NCBI RefSeq assembly: GCF_030811595.1
Contig: NZ_JAUSRB010000002.1
Location: forward strand, 5,828,001-5,892,000
Direction of reading: 5' to 3'
DNA length: 64,000 bases
Source: Streptosporangium brasiliense
GTDB lineage: Bacteria > Actinomycetota > Actinomycetes > Streptosporangiales > Streptosporangiaceae
Below, piece by piece: positions 27,301 through 35,567 of this stretch. The notes beneath the pieces are model-generated. The model was not told the DNA's origin. It saw only the letters and a program-made list of their open reading frames with translations, and did no database searches. Every line of letters begins with the position of its first letter. Positions within the stretch are counted from its first letter, which is position 1. Position numbers and translations under genes: made by a program.

Positions 27301-30275
27301 AGCTGCAGCACCCGGGCATCGTGATCCGCACTGGGATGGATGCCGGTGATCGTGTCGATCAGCGGCCCCGCCTCTGCCACGGTGCCCCGGTGGTAGTGCG
27401 ATATCAACCGCCCGATCGCTGTCACCGCGCCCGCGTACCAGTAGCCGATCCGGGCGGCCTGGCGTTCGGCCTCGCCGTACAGGATCTCGGCGTCGTCGAA
27501 CCGCCCGGCCAGGACGAGCCGGTTGGTCCGCCAGACGGTGTGCTGGAAGCGCGGCCATGGCAGGGACAGCCGCTCCAGCATCGCGTCACAACGGGCGGCG
27601 GCCGCGTCCGCGCCGGCCAGGTCGAACAGCTCCAGCCGGTGGTGGGTGAACATCATCTGGGCCAGCAGCTCGAATCCCGGCGTCCGCGTGCGCAGCGCCA
27701 GCTCGTGCAGTTCCCCGGCGAGCTCCAGCAGCTCGGGGATGTGCAACGGCTGCGGCAACGACAGGTGCCGGGCGTTCAACGCCCGCATCAGCAGGTACGG
27801 ATCACCCAGCCGGCGGGCCATCGCGACGGCCTGCGCGGAGAAGACGTGCGCGCGCGGGTCGCCGGTCCCGTACAGCTCCTGGGCCAATCCGCCCAGGAGC
27901 AGGGCCCGCTCGTGCTCGCGACCATCGGGCAGCGTCCGCAGCGCGTCCTCGAACCGCTCCAGCAGCCGCAGCTCCACCGTGGCGTAGGGATCACGCAGCG
28001 TCCAGATCGCCGGGGCGTCCAGCGCGGTGAGCACCCGGGCGGTCAGGCCCGGGCCCGCGCCGGCCCGCTCGGCGGCGCGGATCGCCTCCGCGCGGGCCTG
28101 CCGCGCGCCGATCGCGTCTCCCGCCTCCAGCAGCGCGCGGACCTGCCGCAGCAGCAGCTCCACGTACTCGGCCGGGCCGCCCCCACAGGCGCTGTGCGCG
28201 GCCACCGCCCGGCCCCACCAGGCGGCGCCCTCCTCATAGGCCATCCGCGAGCCGGCCTGCTCCGCGGCGGCGCCCGCCCAGCGCGCGGCCTCGGCGTACG
28301 CGGCCGGGCCCGCCTCGACCGCGTGATGGGCGATGACGGTGACGTCCACCCCCGGCCGGCCGGACAGGGCGGTCATGATCGCCTGGTGGATCATCGCCGT
28401 CCGCAGCGGCGGGATGCCGTGGACGATGGCCTCCCGGACCAGGTCGTGGGCGAAGGCCATGGAGCCCCCTGCGGGGACGACCAGCCCGGCCTGGGCGGCC
28501 CGGTCCAGCGTGCCGTAGACCTCCACCCGCCCGGTCGCGGAGGTCTCGCACACCTCGGCGACCACGTGCGGGTCGAAGGTGCGGCCGATCAGCGCGGCGA
28601 CCCCCAGAATCTCACCGGCCCGCGCGCCCAGCCTGCCCAGCCACCAGCGGATCAGGTCGGCGACCGCCTCGGGAATCGCCTCCAGGTCCCGTCCCTGGGC
28701 CAGCAGCCGGGCGCTTTCCCGGACGAAGAAGGGGTTGCCACCGGTCCGCTCGGACAGGTGCCCGGCGGAGGAGTCGTCCATCTCGGCGCCCATGGCCGAG
28801 GCGATCGCCCGCACGTCGTCCACCTCCAGGCCGGTCAGCCGGATACGGAGCAGGTTGTGCCGGGCGAGCTGGCCCAGCAGATCGTCCAAAGTGAGACGGA
28901 GCGAGCCGCCGGGGGACGCCGTGCCGTGGATCGCCGTCTCGTGGAAGGCCGTCTCCCGGAACGCGGTGACCAGCGTCAGCGGGGCGTCCGCCGCCTCGCC
29001 GCCCATCAGTATGGCGATGTCCCGGAGCAGTTCCAGTGAGGCCGGGTCGGCCCAGTGCAGGTCGTCCAGGACGATGACCAGTGGCTGGGCGCGCGCGGTC
29101 GCGGCGAGCCAGCCGGCGACGACCTGGTTGCGGTGGAGCAGCGCCGCCGCGGTGGAGTCGCCGGGCATCTCGTCGTTGAGGACTCCGTCCAGCGCCCGGC
29201 GCTCCGGCGGCGGCCAGACCCCGTCCAGTGCCCGCAGCACCTGCAGCCACGGCCACAGGGCCGGGGCTCCCTCCACGTTGTGGCAGCCGCCCCACAGCGT
29301 CAGGTAACCGAGGTCGGCGCAGTGGTCGCGGAACGCCTCCAGCAGGCTGGTCTTACCGATGCCCGGCTCACCGCTCACCGCCGCGACGGTCACGCCGTCA
29401 CGGCCCGCGCGTGCCGGCAGCGCCGTCAGCTCCGCCAGCTGCCGCTCCCGGCCGACCAGGAGCCGCGGCGGCGACTGTGGGATGAGGGCCGGTGCCGCGG
29501 GGGTGGCCGGAGGAGGGGCCGCCAGCGAGTCGGAGTGCCGCAGGATGTCGTCCTCCAGCGCCCGCAGCTCCGGGCCGGGATCGAGGCCGAGCTGCTCGGT
29601 GAGCAGGCCTCCGGCCCGGCGGAGCACGGCGAGCGCGTCGGCCTGGCGCCCGGTGCGGTACAGCGCCAGGGCCAGCAGGCACCACAGCCGTTCGCGCAAC
29701 GGGTTGGCGGCCGTCTCGGCCTCCAGGTCGATGATCACCGCTTGCGGGCGGTCGAGGTCCAGCAGGGCCTGAGCGCGCCGCTCGATCGCGACCAGGCGCA
29801 GCTCCCGCAGGCGGCCGGCGTCCGTGACGGCCCAGGCCTCGTCGCGGAACGGGCCGTACGGCTCGCCGAGCCACAGCCGCAGCGCCTCGTTCAGGGTGGC
29901 CAGCGCCTTGCCGGGTGGAGCGGACTCCGCGCCGGCGACGAGGTCGGTGAACCGGATCGCGTCGACGTTCCGGGTGGCCAGCAGGTAGCCGGGAGGCCGG
30001 CCGATGAGCAGCCGGGGCGGGGTGCGGGGGGTGCGGCCGGGCTCCAGGAGCCGGCGTAGGTTCGACACATACGACTGCAGACTGGACAGGGCACTGGGCG
30101 GCGGCGACGCGCCGTACAGGTCGTCGATCAGCGTGTCCGCGGACACCACCGCCCCGGCCGCGAGCAGCAGCCGGGCCAGCACGGCGCTGGGGCGCGGGCC
30201 GCCGAGGCCGAGTCGGACTCCGTCGTCGTCGTAGGCCTCCACGGCGCCCAGAACCCGAAACTCCACCCCAACCAC
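24363..30275 (-). CDS. Giant SARP-type regulator with two AAA ATPase/TPR modules
   Basis: The product has 1970 residues. Residues 1-250 are an OmpR-like winged helix (SSLQSYVSNLRRLLEPG) plus a BTAD domain, as in SARP antibiotic regulators. A first ATPase follows, with Walker A GEPGIGKTSLLEA near 303 and Walker B LVIVLDDLHWADP. Then comes a long helical TPR-like region. A second, separate ATPase has GEPGIGKTSLVEDA near 1190 and VLVVIDDLQWADA, with another TPR-like tail to the end. No C-terminal LuxR helix-turn-helix is present. Typical AfsR-type proteins have one ATPase and about 1000 residues, so this looks like a fusion of two regulators. It probably controls the diterpene genes ahead of it. 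Confidence 0.9.
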   Translation of the reverse strand: MVGVEFRVLGAVEAYDDDGVRLGLGGPRPSAVLARLLLAAGAVVSADTLIDDLYGASPPPSALSSLQSYVSNLRRLLEPGRTPRTPPRLLIGRPPGYLLATRNVDAIRFTDLVAGAESAPPGKALATLNEALRLWLGEPYGPFRDEAWAVTDAGRLRELRLVAIERRAQALLDLDRPQAVIIDLEAETAANPLRERLWCLLALALYRTGRQADALAVLRRAGGLLTEQLGLDPGPELRALEDDILRHSDSLAAPPPATPAAPALIPQSPPRLLVGRERQLAELTALPARAGRDGVTVAAVSGEPGIGKTSLLEAFRDHCADLGYLTLWGGCHNVEGAPALWPWLQVLRALDGVWPPPERRALDGVLNDEMPGDSTAAALLHRNQVVAGWLAATARAQPLVIVLDDLHWADPASLELLRDIAILMGGEAADAPLTLVTAFRETAFHETAIHGTASPGGSLRLTLDDLLGQLARHNLLRIRLTGLEVDDVRAIASAMGAEMDDSSAGHLSERTGGNPFFVRESARLLAQGRDLEAIPEAVADLIRWWLGRLGARAGEILGVAALIGRTFDPHVVAEVCETSATGRVEVYGTLDRAAQAGLVVPAGGSMAFAHDLVREAIVHGIPPLRTAMIHQAIMTALSGRPGVDVTVIAHHAVEAGPAAYAEAARWAGAAAEQAGSRMAYEEGAAWWGRAVAAHSACGGGPAEYVELLLRQVRALLEAGDAIGARQARAEAIRAAERAGAGPGLTARVLTALDAPAIWTLRDPYATVELRLLERFEDALRTLPDGREHERALLLGGLAQELYGTGDPRAHVFSAQAVAMARRLGDPYLLMRALNARHLSLPQPLHIPELLELAGELHELALRTRTPGFELLAQMMFTHHRLELFDLAGADAAAARCDAMLERLSLPWPRFQHTVWRTNRLVLAGRFDDAEILYGEAERQAARIGYWYAGAVTAIGRLISHYHRGTVAEAGPLIDTITGIHPSADHDARVLQLCAQDRVEEARALAADGWPAPPLDFSWLSTTCLQGAAQAAVGDVPACQVSYSALLPYSGRISAVSAAICMGPVDWYLALLATALGDHDAASRHLGTLARLADQNGLTWWRDRATAGTLREVSPGGRPCEEPGPGPDPRPGEPEGQILGQRPTLTPRVAVPVSQEALKTRLIGRDAESEVLRRAVVADGHRIVLVAGEPGIGKTSLVEDAARHASRVVSGRCWDGTGAPPFWLWVQIAGQLTGRQGELAEMVGATGEFALYDAFVRLVAESGRVLVVIDDLQWADASSLRLLEFLATSRSCPQLTVIATYRDTEVGAPLARALAALARLPHVERIVLGGLDEDAIAEYLRGAGADATRAAEVARLTGGNPFFLGEVVHLGDGAPGAVADTLRGRMAAMPASAPDVLSAAALLGRDAQLDVLLDVVGVPREEVLDVLDAAVQARLLTEHDLVYRFAHDIVGDVLRDGLAPLRRRRLHARIAAALERRGTHLAELAYHYREGLVIAGMAVKAIEYARQAAAHALTQFAYEDAAEHLRQALALTARLPVADQPLRCDLLLELAEAQSAAGMSTQVHAVLEEAAEIAEALGDDERLARAVLGFSDPLAWAMYEEWAEGGALVGRIERALRAHQGDDSPWRSQLLAASAFTGYFSRPVEESRALAAEAVRHARGRGDDRSLLRGLSAYEILSRGVATHADRQATIDEMAEVARRTGDLVGEWLAREAEYFELVKQGETGLADPLLEWLSETARRIRQPALLSLTAWLSAIRAYLGGDLDRALAEAEESARIHPEGALGRDDAVVRAQVFRCVVSRLRGDAEGALSIAERALERQPDQAGWRVLRCAALLDLGRRDEATEIFAGLARDGFAHIEGDLAYRFIPDLLSEACFRLASQSTAPPGETAEAVAEAAAAAAQAAALYARLVVNEGRLLGWSVTDLCLGRLALARGDRAAAGSHLRSALNFVRRSEAILYERPILDLLARTG

Positions 30276-30391
30276 CTACGATCTCAGCAAGCAGGTCGCG
30301 ATGAAGATATCCAGCCGTCCGAAATCTGGGCAACCAACCCCTCTGGTGTCTGATGTTCTACTTGCGTGGTCTGGTCAGTTTAAGGAAGGCC

Positions 30392-31487
30392 CTAAACCGT
30401 GCCGCGGTCGAGCAGGTCCCACCACCAGGTGATCGCCGGGATGGGGAGGGGGTTCGCCGCCGCGATCGGTGGTGTGTCGGTCAGGCTTGAGGTGATGTGG
30501 ATCGCGCCGGGGGGGGGTTGGTGTAGCGCGCGGTGGTGAGCCCGATGTCGATGGTGGCACGGATGCAGGTGCCCAGGGCGTTGACGTAGTGGCGCAGCGG
30601 GGCGCCGGCGGTGGGCAGCACCTGCTCGCGCAGCCGGATGAACAGGTGCGTCGTGTGGTCGCGCAGCCGGGTGGCTTCTTCCAGGGCCTGGTCGCGGGTG
30701 TGGCCGTACAGATCCATGAGCACGTCGACGAGGTTGGTGGCGATGCCCGGCCGGGTATCAGGGGTCTGTTGCGCGTACCAGAACTCTTTGCCGTACGAGG
30801 CCAGGTCGTTGTCCCGGCCGGCGGTGAGGCACGCGGCCTCGGTGAGCGCGCGCACCTTCGGGCTGTTCAGTTCGCCGGCGGGCACCTCCTCCTCTTCCAT
30901 CATCGCGGCGAAGGGGAGGCCGGCGCAGGTGCCCAGGCGCATGACCGTGTAGTCGTTGAGGCTCAGTGGGGTCCCGGACGACTGGGCGGCGATCTGCCAC
31001 GCCACGCCGAGCAGCCATGTGCGGTGCCCTTCTATCCAGCGCCGGACCTGGGCCGGGGTCGCGCAGCGCCGGACGCGCAGGGCGAGATCGCGGATGGGGG
31101 CGGTGAAGGGGTTGGCCGGGTCCGTGGTCGCGCCGTCGGGGGCTTCGAACAGGTGCATGATGCGGGCGGCGGCGGCGACGAAGGCGTCAGTGTTCGTGCT
31201 GCTCTCGCCCGTGTCGCAGAACAGGTCGTCGAAGACGAACATCAGGTAGGTCCAGTCCGTGGCGACCTGCAGGCGCTCAGGACTGGCGTGGGGCATGGCC
31301 TGGGCGCACCACTCCGCCGAGTCGGTTCCCGCGACCCGGAGCCGGGCGGCGTCATCGGGGCAGAATCCGTTTTCCCCGATCCAGTTCAGGCCGCGGCGCC
31401 TGCACTCTTCGAAGTTGTCATTGATCTTCGGGGGATCGGGCAATAGGCGGGCGGCAGGTCAATGCGCAACGGGGTTGTGATGGTCAT
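30392..31487 (-). CDS. Class I terpene synthase (two frameshifts)
   Basis: A terpene cyclase of the bacterial class I family. The metal motif is DDLFCD, the second is NDLASYGKE (NSE triad), and RLGTCAGLP supplies the diphosphate sensor. The longest open frame (30481-31443) lacks both ends. An ATG at 31487 with GAGGAG six bases upstream opens a typical N-terminus (LPPAYCPIP) in another frame, joining at a five-G run (31430-31434 on the plus strand). After a nine-G run (30509-30517) a third frame gives the typical ending PLPIPAITWWWDLL, stopping at 30392. The repaired protein would have about 365 residues, normal for the family. Product is probably a diterpene, from context. Confidence 0.85.
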
Positions 31488-31807
31488 GAAAACTCCTCGC
31501 GACTATTGGTGCGGGCAGGATTGTCAAGCTATATATGGGTCTCATTGATGCCTCGGATTCTGCTAGGACCAGGGTGCGTTCCGGCCTTGTCGTCCGTTTG
31601 TGGCTGCTACGGACTGACTTGTGATGGGGTCAAGTTCGCCCTGAACGACCTGACGCCGCGTTTGACGGCCCTCAAGAAAGAATTACGGAGGCTCGGGCGG
31701 CGACAGGTGGGCTTTGCGCGATTCACAAGGGTGACGGGCCACGCTGGCCGAGTCCGGATCGCCTGCTTCCGCATTTCGGGCGGAGCTACTCCTGAAGGAG
31801 AATTCCG
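31488..31807. promoter_or_regulatory. Divergent promoter region, terpene synthase / polyprenyl synthase
   Basis: A 320-base gap between the divergent cyclase and prenyl synthase genes. It is less GC-rich than the genes (for example TTGTCAAGCTATATATGGG at about 31517-31535). It holds an open frame from 31506 that shows no family signature and is probably not a gene. Both flanking starts have good ribosome sites (GAGGAG and GAAGGAGA). No clear operator was found. Confidence 0.45.
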
Positions 31808-32932
31808 ATGCCGAGTGAGCTGAGCGGTGCATTGCCGAAAAGATCTCTGACCGGAGCGTTCTCCCACCGACCGGCTGACTCACCTGATGCGGTCAGGTCC
31901 GGAACGCGGGCCGGCACGGTTGAGTCACCCCTGCGGTCGCTTGCGGAGGCGGAGGCGTTGGTGCGGCCGGCGCTGCGCCAAGCGGTCGCGGAGCTGCCGG
32001 ATCCGGAGCGCCGCGTGGCCGAGTACCACTTCGGATGGGCGGATGAGCCGGGGACGGATGGGGTCGCGTCCGGGGGGGAAGGCAAGGCGCTGCGCTCGGC
32101 ACTGGTGCTGGGCGCGGCGCGCGCCGTGGGCGGGGATGTGCGGTGCGCGGTCCCCGGGGCCGTAGCGGTGGAGCTGGTGCACAACTTCTCACTGCTGCAT
32201 GACGACGTGATGGATGCGGATCGGATGCGCAGGCACCGGTCGGCGGCGTGGGTGCGCTTCGGCATCGGGGCAGCGGTGCTCGCCGGGGACGCGCTGCAGG
32301 TTCTCGCGCTTCAGGTACTGGCCGGCACGGGGAACCCGGCCCTGACCGACGTGCTGATCGCCACCATGGCGGATCTCATGCGCGGACAGAGCGATGACCT
32401 CGCCTTCGAGGCCCGAGACGGCGTCACCGCGGCGGAGTATCACTCGATGGCCGAGCTCAAGACCGGTGCTCTGCTCGGCGGCGCGTGCATGCTCGGCGCT
32501 CTGCTGGGGGGGGCTCGTCACCGGGACGGGCGCGGGAGCTCGGCCGCTTCGGACGCCACCTCGGCGTGGCGTTCCAGTGCGCCGACGACAGCCTGGGCAT
32601 CTGGGGGCGACCGGACCGGACGGGCAAGCCCGTGGGGGCGGACATCGCCGCACGCAAGAAGACGCTGCCGGTGATCATGGCGCTGGCTGGTGCGGGCGAG
32701 GCGGGCCGGCGTCTCGCCGCGCTGTACCGCCGGGCGGAGCCCCCCCGGCCAGGAAGAACGCACCCTGATGACCGCCCTGATCGAGGCGGCGGGGGGTCGG
32801 GCGGCGGTGGAGGCGGAGGGCCGGCGCCAGATCACACTGGCTCTGGCATGCCTTGATCGTGCCGGGCCGCAGCAGGCAGCGCGTGACGATCTCGCCATGA
32901 TCGCCGAATGGGCGATGCGTCGCGACCGATGA
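31808..32932 (+). CDS. Polyprenyl (GGPP-type) diphosphate synthase (two compensating frameshifts)
   Basis: A trans-isoprenyl diphosphate synthase that would supply the C20 precursor to the cyclases. The first aspartate-rich motif is in LLHDDVMDADRMRRH near residue 132; the second motif FQCADDSLGIWG and the following KPVGADIAARKKTL lie in another frame. The change occurs at an eight-G run (32506-32513), where one G appears to be missing. The original frame returns at a seven-C run (32740-32746), where one C appears to be extra, and ends in LAMIAEWAMRRDR. The repaired product is about 375 residues. Chain length (C20) is inferred from the cluster. A GAAGGAGA site precedes the ATG. Confidence 0.85.
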
Positions 32933-32973
32933 GCGGGTGCCGCGGTTGTCCGCCGTACGCCCTGCTCCCGGGC

Positions 32974-33062
32974 CGAGACAGGAGACCGCCTTGATGTCCG
33001 CCCGGATTCCCCAAAAGCACTCACAGTGTCCAGACATCATGTGCACCGCTCGAGACAGGAGA
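32974..33062 (+). repeat. Duplicated P450 leader (CGAGACAGGAGA), copies 1 and 2
   Basis: CGAGACAGGAGA occurs at 32974-32985 and 33051-33062, each followed seven or eight bases later by ATG. Copy 2 serves the P450 at 33071. Copy 1 is followed by an ATG at 32993 and codons (ATGTCCGCCCGGATT) resembling both P450 starts, but no gene continues. It looks like the relic of a lost P450 start. Confidence 0.6.
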
Positions 33063-33070
33063 TAGTTGCG

Positions 33071-34453
33071 ATGTCCGTTCAGACCGGCCGTGGCGCCGGA
33101 TCGGCACGACAGGCCACCGTCATTCCCCTACGCCGTTTGCTGCCGATGCTCGCACGAGGTCCGGTGAACGCGTTCGCGGAAGTCGGCAGGCAGGCCCGCG
33201 GGCAGGTGGTCCGGCTCGACCTGGGGCCGTTCCGTCCTTATCTGGTAACCCACCCCGAACACGTCCAGCACGTGATGCGCAACAACTGGACGAACTATTT
33301 GCGGGTGGGCGAGATCTGGGATCCCATGCAACGGTTCCTCGGTACCACTCTCGCCGCCGAGGGGCCGGACTGGGAGTCCAGCCGGAAGGCTCTTCACCCC
33401 ATGTTCACGGCGAGGCATGTCACGTCGCTCACCGGGGAACTGGCCGATGTGATCGCGGAACGCGTTGACCTGCTGGACGAGTTCGCCCGGTCGGGACGGT
33501 CGATAGACGCGACCGCGACGATGGCCGACATCGTGGTCGCGGTGAACACCACATTCTTCTTCGGGGAGAAGGGCTCTCTTGAGGACGGAGAACGGCTGGT
33601 CCGGGCATTTGACACGGCTATCAAGTGCTCAAGCATCCGCACGATCATGCCGTCCGTGCCCGCCTCCGTCCCGCTGCCCGGTGACCGTGCCTTCGCGAAC
33701 GCCGTCAAGACCATCGACGAGGTGGTGTATCCGCTGATCCGCAAAGCCCGCGCCGCCTCCGAAGACAGCCACGATGTGGTCTCCGCGCTGTGCCGGGCGC
33801 GCGGCGAGGGCCATGACGGTGACCGGAAGGTCCGTGACGACCTGGTCGCCGCCCTCGTGGCCGGCACCGACACGACGACGCATACCCTGGCCTGGGTGTG
33901 GCCGGTGCTCCAGGCCCATCCGCAGGTGGCGATCCGGCTCTACGACGAGGTCGACCAGGTCGTCGGCGCCGGGCCGGTCCGCCCGTCGCACATCCCGGAA
34001 CTGCGCTACACCAAGATGGTCCTGCAGGAGGTGCTTCGGCTGTATCCGTCGGCCTGGATCCTGCCGCGGGTCACCGGCGCCTCCGAGGAGATCGGCGGAG
34101 TGCCCATCGACGCCGGATCGACGGTGTTCGTCTCCCCCTATGCCACGCACCGGCTGGACGAGTTCTGGGACCGCCCGCTCGACTTCGACCCCGAGCGCTT
34201 CTCCCCGGACATCGACACGCGCCGGCACCGATACTCCTACTTCCCCTTCGGCGGCGGCCCCCACCAGTGCCTCGGCCAGCACCTGTTCTACATCGTCTCC
34301 CTGCTCACCATCGCCACCATCGTGAGCCGGTTCCGGCCACGGGTGCGCAACCCGGGACCGTTCACCCCCTTTCCCGGTGTGGCGTTGCGTCCCAAGCAGA
34401 AGATAGAGCTGGGCCTCGTGCCGGTGGAGCGCTCCCGGCACACGGCGCGGTGA
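33071..34453 (+). CDS. Cytochrome P450 (first of two paralogs)
   Basis: A soluble 460-residue P450. The I-helix is VAGTDTTTH, the K-helix ExxR is in LQEVLRLYPSAW, the PERF region is FDPERFSPD, and the heme loop is YFPFGGGPHQCLGQHL with the thiolate Cys400. The N-terminus RRLLPMLARGPVNAFAEVG resembles CYP-type terpene hydroxylases. It is closely similar along its length to the P450 at 37446, so the two arose by duplication. It lies downstream of the prenyl synthase in the same direction and probably oxidises the diterpene scaffold. Redox partners are not encoded nearby. ATG at 33071 follows AGGAGA. Confidence 0.93.
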   Translation: MSVQTGRGAGSARQATVIPLRRLLPMLARGPVNAFAEVGRQARGQVVRLDLGPFRPYLVTHPEHVQHVMRNNWTNYLRVGEIWDPMQRFLGTTLAAEGPDWESSRKALHPMFTARHVTSLTGELADVIAERVDLLDEFARSGRSIDATATMADIVVAVNTTFFFGEKGSLEDGERLVRAFDTAIKCSSIRTIMPSVPASVPLPGDRAFANAVKTIDEVVYPLIRKARAASEDSHDVVSALCRARGEGHDGDRKVRDDLVAALVAGTDTTTHTLAWVWPVLQAHPQVAIRLYDEVDQVVGAGPVRPSHIPELRYTKMVLQEVLRLYPSAWILPRVTGASEEIGGVPIDAGSTVFVSPYATHRLDEFWDRPLDFDPERFSPDIDTRRHRYSYFPFGGGPHQCLGQHLFYIVSLLTIATIVSRFRPRVRNPGPFTPFPGVALRPKQKIELGLVPVERSRHTAR

Positions 34454-35110
34454 CGGCCCTCGCGCTTGGCGGCACCGCTGATCGGCACCCTCCCGGCGCG
34501 TTCGGGGTGCCCACGCCGAACGTGTTGTTGAGGTGCAGCCGCCGATCGAGGGCCGGGACGTCGGGTCCGACCGAGCCCTGTTCGACTGCGTCCGGGCCGC
34601 CGGGTGACGGTCCCGCATCCGGCCGGCATCGATCACGTCGTCGTTGCAAAAACGAGAAGTTGTGCACAGGCGACAGGCGGTGCCCCCGGAACCGCAGGGT
34701 GCATGTCCCGGCAGCCTGGGCCGCGTTCAGCACCGGCGCCGGGCGTGGCACCATTCTCCCCGTGGAACGGCTCGGCCTGATATGCGGAGCGGAGTGATCC
34801 GGACCCGGTCAAGGCGACGGATCGTCCTTGTGGGCCCCTTGTGGTGGCCGGTGAACCACTTGTGGTCCCCATCGAGGACGAGTGGGGACATGCGCACACT
34901 CCCGCACCGTGTCTCCCCGACCATGGATGATCGCCCTGATCGACGACTTCGTCGGTCGCGCATGCTGGGCAACCATCGGAAGAGGTTCTGATCTTCTTCG
35001 GCTGCAAGTGCCTCCGAAGGGTTCTGCAAAGTTCGCAGGGCAGCGTGGCGCACGTGCCGAAATGCCCGGTGTCCGCGTTGAGAAGCGGACCGCCCTTGAA
35101 GGAGATCGCG
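34454..35110. other. 657-base gap in the diterpene cluster
   Basis: Open frames on both strands here are short, lack ribosome sites or are rich in rare residues, and none shows a family motif. No operator or hairpin stood out. GC falls slightly compared with the genes. It may hold decayed coding DNA and a promoter for the gene at 35111. Confidence 0.4.
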
Positions 35111-35545
35111 ATGGCAGCCGAGCTCGGGAGAACGCCGGAACCGGATGTCAGGGACGAGGGTTGGCTGAATCCGCGCTGGTCCGGTCCCGACACCCCCTGT
35201 ACGGGGCCGCTGTGCTGCCTGACCGTGGTCAACTGCGCCCCGTGGCTGTCTGCCTCCACCTGCCTTCCGGTGGCCCGGACCGCGGCCTGGCTGCTCGCCC
35301 TCGACGAATGGTCGGACGGCCCGTGCCACGGCTCCGACGCCGTGGAGGACGGGGTGACCCGCTATCTCACGGTCGTGGAGGGAGCGGCGCCCGACTCCGC
35401 CGATCCGCCGGCGGTCTCGCTCGATACTCGCGATCCACCTGCCCAGGGAGGCCGCGGGTCCACCCATGTGCCGCCCCGGGAGCCGCGGTCCGCCCGGACG
35501 GGATCCGCACCGCGGCCGCCGAAGCGCGGTCGACGAAGACCATGA
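35111..35545 (+). CDS. Short class I terpene cyclase-like fragment, 144 aa
   Basis: The ATG has a good site (GAAGGAG). Residues 42-69 (CAPWLSAST, then LPVARTAAWLLALDEWSD) resemble the helix and acidic metal motif region of class I terpene synthases, with DEWSD in the place of DDxxD. The following VTRYLTVVEGAAPDSADPP looks like the helix after that motif. The frame then turns into proline- and arginine-rich sequence and stops, 23 bases before the class II cyclase. The NSE motif and catalytic C-terminal half are absent, so it is either a degraded cyclase or a new small protein. The family link is an inference from short motifs. Confidence 0.45.
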   Translation: MAAELGRTPEPDVRDEGWLNPRWSGPDTPCTGPLCCLTVVNCAPWLSASTCLPVARTAAWLLALDEWSDGPCHGSDAVEDGVTRYLTVVEGAAPDSADPPAVSLDTRDPPAQGGRGSTHVPPREPRSARTGSAPRPPKRGRRRP

Positions 35546-35567
35546 CGGATTCGAACAAGGGAAGCTC

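Noticed and set aside
31506..31823. A 105-codon plus-strand frame in the terpene synthase/prenyl synthase gap
   Set aside because: No motif, no ribosome site, and it overlaps the leader of the prenyl synthase gene.
32506..32746. Programmed frameshifting in the prenyl synthase
   Set aside because: There are two shifts in opposite directions at homopolymers without a slippery heptamer and pseudoknot arrangement; error or indel explains them more simply.
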